Assembly: GCA_031291275.1 (NCBI GenBank)
Contig: JARLJJ010000674.1
Location: 1-64,000, forward strand
Origin: Formivibrio sp.
GTDB lineage: Bacteria; Pseudomonadota; Gammaproteobacteria; Burkholderiales; Chitinibacteraceae
Direction of reading: 5' to 3'
Length of the DNA stretch: 64,000 nt
Part shown: one piece after another, positions 19,806 to 28,550 of the stretch
Numbering within the stretch: the stretch's first letter is position 1
Layout: each line of letters starts with the position of its first letter
Made by a program: the position numbers and the translations under genes
Notes under the pieces: generated by a model
What the model saw: the letters and a program-made list of their open reading frames with translations, nothing else
Told to the model about the DNA's origin: nothing
Database searches by the model: none

Positions 19806-20452
19806 TGAAACACTCGCCATCGTTGTATCGCGCGCTGTCAGCGTTGTTGTCCTATCCTGAACCCACGCTGCTTGCTGCGCGCGATGAAATCGACGAAGCC
19901 ATTGGTAACTGTTTGAGCGCACGCGATGATTTGCAGGTGCTGAGCCGCTTTCTGTCGGCGCATAGCCTGATCGAATTGCAGGAAAACTACGTTGCCACGT
20001 TCGATCGCAATCCAGCGCATTCGCTGCACTTGTTCGAGCACATTCACGGCGAATCACGCGATCGTGGTCAAGCCATGGTCGATCTGATGGAGGAGTATCG
20101 CCGCTATGGGCTAGAACCTGGCAACGAAGAATTGCCCGATTTCGTGCCGCTATTTCTGGAATTCTTGGGAGAGTTGCCGGCGGACGAGGCGAAACAGATG
20201 CTGGGCGAAGCGATCCACGTGCTTGCCGCCATTGGTACGCGGCTGCGGCGTAATGAAAGTCCGTACGCTGCAATCTTCCAGGTATTGGTCGAGCTGAGTG
20301 ATGTCGTACCACTGCCGCTTTCAGAGCCGCCAATCCGCAATATGGACGAGGCGATGGAAATGTTCGGCCCCAGCCCGGATGGCACCGAGCCATTGCTAAA
20401 ACCGGCCACCCAGACCATCCAGTTCCACCCCCGCGCCCACAGCGCACGGTAA
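19802..20452 (+). CDS. narJ: Nitrate reductase molybdenum cofactor assembly chaperone
   Basis: MMKHSPSLYRALSALLSYPEPTLL...; overlaps narH stop. Confidence 0.93.
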   Translation: MMKHSPSLYRALSALLSYPEPTLLAARDEIDEAIGNCLSARDDLQVLSRFLSAHSLIELQENYVATFDRNPAHSLHLFEHIHGESRDRGQAMVDLMEEYRRYGLEPGNEELPDFVPLFLEFLGELPADEAKQMLGEAIHVLAAIGTRLRRNESPYAAIFQVLVELSDVVPLPLSEPPIRNMDEAMEMFGPSPDGTEPLLKPATQTIQFHPRAHSAR

Positions 20453-20464
20453 CGGGAGAAGAAA

Positions 20465-21148
20465 ATGACTAACCTGCACCAATTCCTGTTCGGAATTTAT
20501 CCCTACATCGCCCTGACCGTGTTCCTGCTCGGCAGCCTGGTCCGTTTCGAGCGCGAGCAATACACCTGGCGCAGCGAATCAACGCAGCTGCTGAAACGCG
20601 GCAATCTGCGCATTGGCAGCATCTGTTTTCATATCGGCATCCTCAGCCTGTTTGCCACGCACATGGTCGGTCTGCTCACGCCGACCGAGGTCTATCACAG
20701 CTTTGGGCTGACCACGGCGGCGAAACAGATGATGGCGATCATCGGCGGCGCCGGACTGGGGCTGCTTTGCCTGCTCGGGCTGTTGATCCTGTTGCATCGT
20801 CGTTTCGCTGAACCGCGCATTGCTGCTGTCACCTCCTTTGGCGACAAGCTGGTGATGCTGTGGATACTGGCCACGCTGCTGCTGGGACTGACCAGCATCT
20901 TTACTTCGGTCGGGCATCTTGATGGTCATGTGATGGTGCAGCTCGGTTACTGGGCTCAGCACATCATCACCTTCAAGGGCGATGCTGCCAGCATTATCGT
21001 TAACGTGCCGTGGATTTACCGTGTTCACATGGTGATGGGCATGACGCTGTTTGTGATCTTTCCATTTAGCCGCCTGGTTCACGTATGGAGCGGGTTTGGA
21101 TCGGCCAGCTATGTAACCCGGGCATGGCAACTCGTGCGGCCACGCTAA
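20465..21148 (+). CDS. narI: Respiratory nitrate reductase gamma subunit (cytochrome b)
   Basis: MTNLHQFLFGIYPYIALTVFLLGSLVRFEREQYTWRSESTQLL. Confidence 0.95.
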   Translation: MTNLHQFLFGIYPYIALTVFLLGSLVRFEREQYTWRSESTQLLKRGNLRIGSICFHIGILSLFATHMVGLLTPTEVYHSFGLTTAAKQMMAIIGGAGLGLLCLLGLLILLHRRFAEPRIAAVTSFGDKLVMLWILATLLLGLTSIFTSVGHLDGHVMVQLGYWAQHIITFKGDAASIIVNVPWIYRVHMVMGMTLFVIFPFSRLVHVWSGFGSASYVTRAWQLVRPR

Positions 21149-21312
21149 AAAATTTCGGAGACAACGCACAGCTTGCAAGTCATTCAAAAAATAAGTGCGT
21201 TTTCTTGGTGGCTGTCAGGGTAACCTGGCGGCCGTTTTAATGACCAATCGAAAATGCGGGTGTTTACCCAGAGTTCGGGAGGCAATAAACATCAGGGTTT
21301 ATAGAATCTGCA

Positions 21313-21600
21313 ATGAAGACAAATCCCATTCCTCGGCGACTTTTTCTAAAAATAGGTGCAGCGGCTCTCGCGAGCATTCCTGTTGTCGTGGTTTCTGGCC
21401 GTGCGGAAGCGGCCACCAATGTGGCCATGCGCTCGGCGTTAAAGTATCAAATCAAACCTCAGGGCGATAAAAGTTGCAGTACTTGCCTGCAGTTCATCCC
21501 CGGCGCTTCCGCTAACAAGCTGGGTGCTTGCAAATTATTCCCCGGCGATACTGAAGTCTCTCCTCAAGGGTATTGCTTGGCTTGGGCCAAAAAAGCTTAA
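21313..21600 (+). CDS. High-potential iron-sulfur protein with Tat signal
   Basis: PRRLFLKIGAAALASIPVV Tat signal; CSTCLQF-x-LGACKLFPGDTEVSPQGYCLAWAKK four-Cys HiPIP pattern. Confidence 0.9.
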   Translation: MKTNPIPRRLFLKIGAAALASIPVVVVSGRAEAATNVAMRSALKYQIKPQGDKSCSTCLQFIPGASANKLGACKLFPGDTEVSPQGYCLAWAKKA

Positions 21601-21722
21601 ACAGCAAGATCGGCATGATCATTCGTGTATGGATGATCAAGGGAGGTGGACTATTCCTGGCGCATACCGATTAGAGCGCTTGATCTGTCATCACTCATTG
21701 CTTTTACCTTCATTTCCCCAAT

Positions 21723-21745
21723 AAGATGTATTAATTATATTGATT
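21723..21745. promoter_or_regulatory. NsrR half-site-like element
   Basis: AAGATGTATTAATTATATTGATT; left half of NsrR consensus nearly perfect, right half poor. Confidence 0.35.
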
Positions 21746-21769
21746 AAGGCGGGGCGAGATGGTATCTTT

Positions 21770-21792
21770 AAGATATATTAAAAATAAATCTT
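21770..21792. promoter_or_regulatory. NsrR-type operator upstream of DUF2249-nnrS operon
   Basis: AAGATATATTAAAAATAAATCTT vs AAGATGYATTTNAAATRCATCTT, 3 mismatches. Confidence 0.75.
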
Positions 21793-21838
21793 ATAAGCAA
21801 GGCGAGATACATCAATTTACATCCAAAAGGAACACAAC

Positions 21839-22102
21839 ATGAGCGGTTGTAACCACCTGCATATTTTGCAAGATGCAATTTACCCCTTTGATGCCAGAGG
21901 CATTGCCAAACGTTTTCGCCATGCGGCGATCTTTGGCGCTCTGGATGCCTTGGCTGGCGGTGAAACCATGCGTTTTGTGAATGATCACGACCCGATTCCA
22001 CTACTGCAACAGCTTGAGGCCCGTTTTGGGCCGAGTGTAGAAATCCATTATCAGCAGCGTGAGCCCGGCAATATCGTGATCGATTTTCGTAAGCAGGCCT
22101 GA
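21839..22102 (+). CDS. DUF2249 domain protein
   Basis: YPFDARGIAKRFRHAAIFGALDALAGGETMRFVNDHDPIPLLQQLEARFG. Confidence 0.88.
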   Translation: MSGCNHLHILQDAIYPFDARGIAKRFRHAAIFGALDALAGGETMRFVNDHDPIPLLQQLEARFGPSVEIHYQQREPGNIVIDFRKQA

Positions 22103-22107
22103 TAGGG

Positions 22108-23307
22108 ATGAAGGCCATGAAAACCGTTACAGCATTTGTCGCGCCTCATCGGACCGGTTTTTTGCTAGGCAGCTTGTTGTTGCTGACCAGTTTGGGCTGG
22201 TGGTCGATGGAGATGATTGCTCGTCAGCGCGGCGTTGTGTTGGGCATGGCCATGCCGGCAATGTTCCTGCATGGTTATCTGATGCTGTACGGTTTTTTTC
22301 CATTATTCATGCTCGGTTTTATCTATACCGCCGGTCCACGTTGGCTCGGCGTTACCTCGATTACATTGTCCAGTTATGTTCCCGTCATGCTGGGTTATGT
22401 AACTGGGTCGGTATTGGTGTTGGCAGGAGGCTGGTTCCATCTTCTGTTGTCGATCGGCATTCTGGTGCATATCGTGAGCTGGAGCGGCGCGTTAATGCTG
22501 TGGCTTGGGCGTATTCGTGCAAGCAAGGCGTCAGAACGAAGGCACGCGATGTTGATTGCCGCTGCTTTTATGCTTGGGCTTCTGGGTCAGATTTTGGGAT
22601 TGCTGTGGAGCGCCGGACAGTGGTTTTCTGCCTGGCAAGCGAGCGTTGATGTTGGCTTGTGGGGATTCTTGCTACCGGTATTTCTGATCGTTTGTCACCG
22701 CATGGTGCCATTCTTCAGTAGTAACGTGTTGATGCCGTATTCGATCTGGAATCCGCAAGGCTTGTTGTATACCCTGGTTGGCATGTCTTGGGCGCATGGG
22801 TTTCTTGCCCGTGTTGGCTGGATGAGCTGGCCCGTCGATATGGTTTTTGCCGGCATCCTTGCTTATATCGTCTGGCGTTGGGGATTCTTTCGCGCATTCA
22901 AAGTGCCCTTGCTGGCGATGCTGCATGCCTCGCTCGCTTGGACCGCAGTTGCCCTGGTGCTGTACTCCGTACAGGGAGTTGCGGCGATGATGGGTGTGAG
23001 CTTGTTGGCTTTCGCACCACTGCATGCACTGACGCTGGGTTTTTTCTGCACCATGCTGCTTGGTTTTGTCACACGGGTTAGCCTCGGTCACTCGGGACGG
23101 CCTTTGGTGGCAGGACGCTTGCCTTGGACGCTCTATTGGCTAGTTCATTGCATTGCGTTGACGCGCGTTGTGGCCGACATCGTGCCGGGGTGGCAACAAC
23201 CCATGTATCTGTTTTCAGTATCCGTCGCGCTATTGGCATTCCTGTTGTGGGGAACACGTTTTGTGCCCATTTACTTGAAGCCACGCATTGACGGGAAACT
23301 GGGGTAA
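22108..23307 (+). CDS. nnrS: NnrS family membrane protein (NO-stress associated)
   Basis: Polytopic; FLHGYLMLYGFFPLFMLGFIYTAGPRWLGV typical of NnrS. Confidence 0.9.
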   Translation: MKAMKTVTAFVAPHRTGFLLGSLLLLTSLGWWSMEMIARQRGVVLGMAMPAMFLHGYLMLYGFFPLFMLGFIYTAGPRWLGVTSITLSSYVPVMLGYVTGSVLVLAGGWFHLLLSIGILVHIVSWSGALMLWLGRIRASKASERRHAMLIAAAFMLGLLGQILGLLWSAGQWFSAWQASVDVGLWGFLLPVFLIVCHRMVPFFSSNVLMPYSIWNPQGLLYTLVGMSWAHGFLARVGWMSWPVDMVFAGILAYIVWRWGFFRAFKVPLLAMLHASLAWTAVALVLYSVQGVAAMMGVSLLAFAPLHALTLGFFCTMLLGFVTRVSLGHSGRPLVAGRLPWTLYWLVHCIALTRVVADIVPGWQQPMYLFSVSVALLAFLLWGTRFVPIYLKPRIDGKLG

Positions 23308-23409
23308 ATATGCAGCCTCTAGTCCCTCCGGACTAGTCCTCTCGCCCTATATCCACTTTATTGCCCGCAGCACAGAATTCTGGACAAGGCCAACATCAAC
23401 GAAGGGTAA

Positions 23410-23691
23410 ATGGTGAACGATTGCATTATTGATGTGCGTACGCTGGAACCTTATGACCGGCATCCCACTATTTTTCAGACTTTTGCCATTCTTGGTACGG
23501 GTGATGCGCTGCAGATTGTGAACGATCATGATCCCCAACCGCTGCTTCGGCTGTTTGAGCAAGAATTGGCAGGTGTTTTTTCGTGGCACTATCTTGAGCG
23601 TGGACCGGTTTGGCGCGTGCGTATTGGCAAAACGGCGCAGAGCGACAAGCTGGTATCCGGTCGCATTGGTTGCGGCTGCATGGCCCATTAG
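23410..23691 (+). CDS. DUF2249 domain protein (second copy)
   Basis: VRTLEPYDRHPTIFQTFAILGTGDALQIVNDHDPQPLLRLFEQE; C-terminal GCGC. Confidence 0.85.
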   Translation: MVNDCIIDVRTLEPYDRHPTIFQTFAILGTGDALQIVNDHDPQPLLRLFEQELAGVFSWHYLERGPVWRVRIGKTAQSDKLVSGRIGCGCMAH

Positions 23692-23693
23692 TC

Positions 23694-24677
23694 ATGGCGA
23701 CCACCCTGATCGATTCATATCACCGGCGCATTGATTACCTGCGGGTGTCAGTGACCGACCGTTGTGATCTGCGCTGTACTTACTGCCTGCCTGATGGATT
23801 TAACGACTTTGAAGAGCCAGCCAAATGGCTCAGTCACGCAGAGATGGCCAGGTTGATAGGCCTGTTTGTCATGCTTGGCGTTGCCAAGGTTCGATTGACC
23901 GGAGGTGAGCCATTGCTTCGCCGTGGGTTGATCGATCTTGTCCAGAGAATTGCGCCATTGCCGGGATTGCGTGATCTTTCTCTATCGACCAATGGCACCC
24001 AATTGGCCCGACACGCACAGGCTTTGAAATCTGCAGGTGTTACCCGGCTGAATGTCAGCCTCGATAGCCTCAATCCGGATTGCTTTGCCCATATTACTGG
24101 CCGAGATGGTTTGCATCAGGTGATCGCCGGGCTGGCCGAGGCCAAGGCTGCCGGTTTTGCGCCGATCAAACTGAATATGGTTGTACTGGCCGGGCAAAAT
24201 CTCGATCAGATCGAACCCATGGCAGAATTTGCTTTGCGTGAGGGCTTCGTGTTGCGTTTGATCGAACCCATGCCCCTGGGCCAAACCGGCCAGCGTATGC
24301 CGCTGATCGACCTGACACGGCTCGGAGAATCCTTGGCCGCCCGTTTTGGTCTTTTGCCGCGCATCATGTCTCATGGCGCAGGGCCAGCACGCTACTGGGC
24401 CGATCCGACCGGTAGTGCCAGCATTGGGGTCATCACGCCACTTTCACAGCATTTTTGTGAAGGTTGCAACCGTGTGCGTCTGACGGTAGATGGCACCTTG
24501 TTGCTTTGCCTTGGCCAGGAAGCAAGCGTTGAACTTGGCCCTATGCTGCGAGCCGGTGCCAGTGATGCTGAATTGGTTGCTGCAATTCAGTCCGGTATTG
24601 CCCGCAAACCGGAACGACATGAGTTTAATGAAGCACCACAAAAAATAGTACGGTTCATGGCGCAAACCGGTGGCTAG
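23694..24677 (+). CDS. moaA: GTP 3',8-cyclase (molybdopterin biosynthesis)
   Basis: DYLRVSVTDRCDLRCTYCLPDG radical SAM; C-terminal FCEGCNRVRLTVDGTLLLCLG. Confidence 0.94.
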   Translation: MATTLIDSYHRRIDYLRVSVTDRCDLRCTYCLPDGFNDFEEPAKWLSHAEMARLIGLFVMLGVAKVRLTGGEPLLRRGLIDLVQRIAPLPGLRDLSLSTNGTQLARHAQALKSAGVTRLNVSLDSLNPDCFAHITGRDGLHQVIAGLAEAKAAGFAPIKLNMVVLAGQNLDQIEPMAEFALREGFVLRLIEPMPLGQTGQRMPLIDLTRLGESLAARFGLLPRIMSHGAGPARYWADPTGSASIGVITPLSQHFCEGCNRVRLTVDGTLLLCLGQEASVELGPMLRAGASDAELVAAIQSGIARKPERHEFNEAPQKIVRFMAQTGG

Positions 24678-24679
24678 TT

Positions 24680-26668
24680 GTGAGTAAAAACCCGATACTG
24701 CACATGATTCCTGTCAACAGTAGCCACTCTATCCCGATGGACGCAGAATTCCCGGAAATTCCCGCGCACCAACGTATTTCCACGCGGATTGTTGCCGCAT
24801 CTTTTATTGCACTCGCCGTGGTGCTAACCATGGTTGGTGGCACGCTCTGGCTTTCCTGGCAACTGGAAGGCGGCGCGGCAGCCATTAACGATGCCGGCAG
24901 CTTGCGCATGCGCTCGTACAAACTGGCCCTTGCGCTGGATACTGTTTCGTCGAAAGGGCAGGGGGCTGCACGAGAGGATCTGCGCCAACTCGATATCACG
25001 CTGGAAGGCTTGCGGCGAGGGGACCCATCCCGGCCATTATTCCTGCCGGAAAAACCGGCGATTCGTACGCAATATCAAGTTGTGACCACTATCTGGCAGC
25101 AGAAAATGCGCCCGTTTGCCTTAGCCACACTGGCTGGCGATCCCGCTGCAATTCTGGCTTATCGGCAAGCTGTGGATGATTTTGTCTCCGAAATAAACAA
25201 CCTGGTTTTCCTGATAGAGCATGACAACGCCCACAAGACCACGCTATTGCGCTTATCGCAGGCAGTACTGATAGCCATGTCAATTCTGGGCACGGTAATG
25301 ATGATTTACCTGCTTTACTTGTGGATTATCCGCCCAGTAGTCCATTTGCGTAACGGTATCCAGCGCATGGCTGCGCGTGAGTTCGACGTAGTCTTGCCGG
25401 TAGAAACACATGACGAATTTGGTGTGCTGGCAGAAGGTTTTAACAGCATGGCGGCCGAGCTTGCCAGCCTTTACCACGGACTGGAAGCCCGCGTTCACGA
25501 AAAAACAGCCCAACTCGCGGCACAAAATCGCGAACTGTCCGCCCTGTATGACATCACGGCGTTTCTGAGTATTCCGGCTTCAATAGAAAAACTTTGCCAG
25601 GGTTTTCTTTCCCGCTTGATGCAATTGTCCGGTGCCGATGGCTGCAGTGTGCGGATCAGCGATCCTGATGGAGACAATATCCGCATCGTGGTTTCCGCGG
25701 GATTGCCTTTGAAGCTGGTCAACGAAGAGCAATGCTTGAAAGCGCATGAATGTTTGTGCGGTCAGGCGCTGCGTGAAGGGGTACTGGAAATTCGCGATTT
25801 TCGCCATCTTCCGCATCCGCAGGCTTATCGTTGCGAGGAAGCTGGGTTCTCCGGCATCTGTATTTTTCAGGTGGCTTCTCCACAAAGCACGCTAGGCACT
25901 TTTGCACTCCATTTTCGCAATGAGCACATCCTAGCTCCGGCGGAAAAGCAATTACTGGAAACGTTGGGTCAGCATCTTGGTCTGGCTATCGAGAATATCC
26001 AGCTCAGTGCCAAAGAAAGGCAACTGGCCATTCTCGAAGAGCGCAATCTGGTCGCCCAAGGCTTGCATGACAGCATCGCGCAAAGTCTGAATTTCCTGAA
26101 TATGCAGGTGCAGATGCTCGAAGGCGCACTGTCACGGCAAAGCCTGACGGATGCGCGCCAGATAGTTCCGCTGCTACATGCCGGGGTGGAAGAAAGCTAC
26201 AACGATGTGCGCGAATTATTGCTCAACTTCCGCAGCCGTCTGGAAGTTGGGCAATTGGAAATCTCCTTGCAGAAAACACTGAACAAATTCAGTCAGCAAA
26301 CGGGTATCCAAGTGAGTCTTGAAAGTACCGGCAACGGCGCACCGCTTCTACCGGAACAACAATTGCAGGTACTGTTCATCGTGCAAGAAGCACTGTCCAA
26401 TATCCGCAAGCATGCACTGGCGTCAAATGTTAGTCTGCATATCAATAACCAGCATGAATACACACTCGATATTGCTGACAACGGGCAAGGTTTCGACCAA
26501 GCGCAGCAGACAAAACAAAATGAAAAACATGTAGGTCTGGCCATTATGCAAGAACGCGCTACGCGCCTTGCTGCCACATTGAATGTGGATTCCGCCCCTG
26601 GCCAAGGAACGCGTTTGCATCTTGTGGTTCCGCGAGCAAGCACGGCAGTTCATCAAGGAAAATCATGA
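24680..26668 (+). CDS. narX: Nitrate/nitrite sensor histidine kinase
   Basis: P-box INDAGSLRMRSYKLAL, HAMP, HisKA_3-type LVAQGLHDSIAQSLNFL, HATPase; GTG start. Confidence 0.92.
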   Translation: MSKNPILHMIPVNSSHSIPMDAEFPEIPAHQRISTRIVAASFIALAVVLTMVGGTLWLSWQLEGGAAAINDAGSLRMRSYKLALALDTVSSKGQGAAREDLRQLDITLEGLRRGDPSRPLFLPEKPAIRTQYQVVTTIWQQKMRPFALATLAGDPAAILAYRQAVDDFVSEINNLVFLIEHDNAHKTTLLRLSQAVLIAMSILGTVMMIYLLYLWIIRPVVHLRNGIQRMAAREFDVVLPVETHDEFGVLAEGFNSMAAELASLYHGLEARVHEKTAQLAAQNRELSALYDITAFLSIPASIEKLCQGFLSRLMQLSGADGCSVRISDPDGDNIRIVVSAGLPLKLVNEEQCLKAHECLCGQALREGVLEIRDFRHLPHPQAYRCEEAGFSGICIFQVASPQSTLGTFALHFRNEHILAPAEKQLLETLGQHLGLAIENIQLSAKERQLAILEERNLVAQGLHDSIAQSLNFLNMQVQMLEGALSRQSLTDARQIVPLLHAGVEESYNDVRELLLNFRSRLEVGQLEISLQKTLNKFSQQTGIQVSLESTGNGAPLLPEQQLQVLFIVQEALSNIRKHALASNVSLHINNQHEYTLDIADNGQGFDQAQQTKQNEKHVGLAIMQERATRLAATLNVDSAPGQGTRLHLVVPRASTAVHQGKS

Positions 26669-27330
26669 GTTCCCCAACGATCCGATTACTACTGATTGAT
26701 GACCACACGCTGTTTCGTTCTGGCTTGCGCTTGCTGCTGCAAACACAAGCCGATTTCGAAATTGTCGGCGAAGCTGCAGATGGATTGGAAGGCGTCAAGC
26801 GTGCGCGCCAATTGCGCCCGGATGTGATCTTGCTCGATCTGAATATGCCAGGACTTTCTGGCCTGGAAGCGATGCAATTGATCGGGGAGGATCTTCCTGA
26901 GTGTGCCGTTCTGATGCTGACCGTATCTGAAGAAGCGGACGAGTTGGTTACCGCCTTGCAAGCCGGTGCTCGCGGTTATCTGCTGAAGAATATTGATGCT
27001 GATGCTCTGACTGCAGCCATTCGAAAGGCTGCTCAGGGTGAAGATGTGATTGCTGAAGCCATGACCGCAAAGTTGGTCACCCGGCTTCGCATTCGGCCCG
27101 CTGCACCTGTCGTTTCTGCCGGCGACGAAAGAGAAAAATTGACCCCGCGCGAACGCGAGATTGTTCAGGCATTAGCGCGGGGTGAAAGTAATAAGGAAAT
27201 TGCCCGACGCTTTGATCTGGCAGAAAGCACGGTCAAGATTCATGTGCAGAATATCCTGAAAAAACTGCATCTGAATAGCCGGGTACAAGCCGCGGTTTAC
27301 GCGGTTGAACATGGCTTGGCCGGGGAGTAG
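26665..27330 (+). CDS. narL: NarL-type response regulator
   Basis: Receiver (LLIDDHTLFRSGLR) plus LuxR HTH (LTPREREIVQALARGESNKEIARRF); overlaps narX. Confidence 0.93.
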   Translation: MSSPTIRLLLIDDHTLFRSGLRLLLQTQADFEIVGEAADGLEGVKRARQLRPDVILLDLNMPGLSGLEAMQLIGEDLPECAVLMLTVSEEADELVTALQAGARGYLLKNIDADALTAAIRKAAQGEDVIAEAMTAKLVTRLRIRPAAPVVSAGDEREKLTPREREIVQALARGESNKEIARRFDLAESTVKIHVQNILKKLHLNSRVQAAVYAVEHGLAGE

Positions 27331-27344
27331 CGCATCAATGGCGT

Positions 27345-28184
27345 TTACTCAATCCCAAGTACCGACTTGATTGTGCGGACAACCCCGTTATCAGCGTTAC
27401 CGGGCGCAAGATACTTGGCCCGCTCCTTCAGTTGCGGATGGGCATTGGCCATGGCAAAGGAATAGGTGGCCTCGTCCATCATTTCCAGGTCGTTGAGAAA
27501 ATCCCCGAAAACCATGGTTTGTTCTCTAGTGATGGCCAAGGCTTCCTGAATGTGCCGGATGCCCGATCCTTTATTGGCTTGTGGCGCCATGACGTCCAGC
27601 CAGTGCTCACCGGAAACGACCACCTGATGGGTGGTGCGATAGCTCGCAAAAAACGGGTAGGCAACACGTTCGGAAGATTCAAAGTCGAAGATCGCCACTT
27701 TGAGGATGTCATCCTCGACGGTCAAAAGATCATCGACAATCTCCAGCCGCTGATAATACTTGTCCACTTCAGCACGAAAATCCGGGTCAATTCTTTCGAT
27801 GTAGGCAGAGCGTTTACCACACAGGACAACACCGATGCTCGCAGCTTTTGCGTAAATCTTTCGGGCAATTCGAACCAGATCCTGAGTCACATTCCTGGCC
27901 AGGCAGTCCGAACTCAGCTCAATGCCGTTTTGAACTACGTAAGTGCCATTCTCCGCAATAAAGATGACCTCGTCGGCAATCGGTTTGAATCGCTCCAGCA
28001 GGTTGTAATACTGACGGCCGCTGGCCGGACAGAAAATAATGCCACGAGCATGCAACTGGTCGATCAGCGGCCAGAAATCGGCATGGATCGCATTGTCGTC
28101 GTCGAGAAGCGTGCCGTCCATATCGCAGGCAATTAGCCTGATGTCTGGCACATGATCGAAGTTGATTGGGATAACTTTTGGCAC
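27345..28184 (-). CDS. Cof-type HAD-superfamily hydrolase
   Basis: IRLIACDMDGTLLDDDN; FGDFLNDLEMM. Confidence 0.9.
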   Translation of the reverse strand: MPKVIPINFDHVPDIRLIACDMDGTLLDDDNAIHADFWPLIDQLHARGIIFCPASGRQYYNLLERFKPIADEVIFIAENGTYVVQNGIELSSDCLARNVTQDLVRIARKIYAKAASIGVVLCGKRSAYIERIDPDFRAEVDKYYQRLEIVDDLLTVEDDILKVAIFDFESSERVAYPFFASYRTTHQVVVSGEHWLDVMAPQANKGSGIRHIQEALAITREQTMVFGDFLNDLEMMDEATYSFAMANAHPQLKERAKYLAPGNADNGVVRTIKSVLGIE

Positions 28185-28550
28185 TTGACGGGTCGCGGAA
28201 GTTGTAGTTAAGTAATTGAAAATAAAGCGTAACAGGTTGAATTATCCTGTGACCGGGTTTTCCGGTCAATCAGGTTTGACTACGGAATTGCCTTGATTCT
28301 CCGCTGATCTATGGCATTTCGCTCCGGAAGTTTTCCCAATGTTGTGATGGCAATCCATGACTGGTAAGCAAACGGTTGATTGTTTACATTGAAAATTCGG
28401 ATATCGAATGCTTGGATAAAATACTGTTGTTTCACAATCTCGGTATAGTGAGATAGCGCTCTGCTGATGAATTCAAACTGAATCGAACTTAACCGTCAGC
28501 CGTTTTTATTACACCGTTCCTGAATGCTACTTGATCATTGAGAATCCATC

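Noticed and set aside
16809-20447. 1212-aa antisense ORF opposite narG-narH-narJ
   Set aside because: Shadow ORF caused by codon bias; Arg/His/Ala-rich low-quality protein opposite well-identified nar genes
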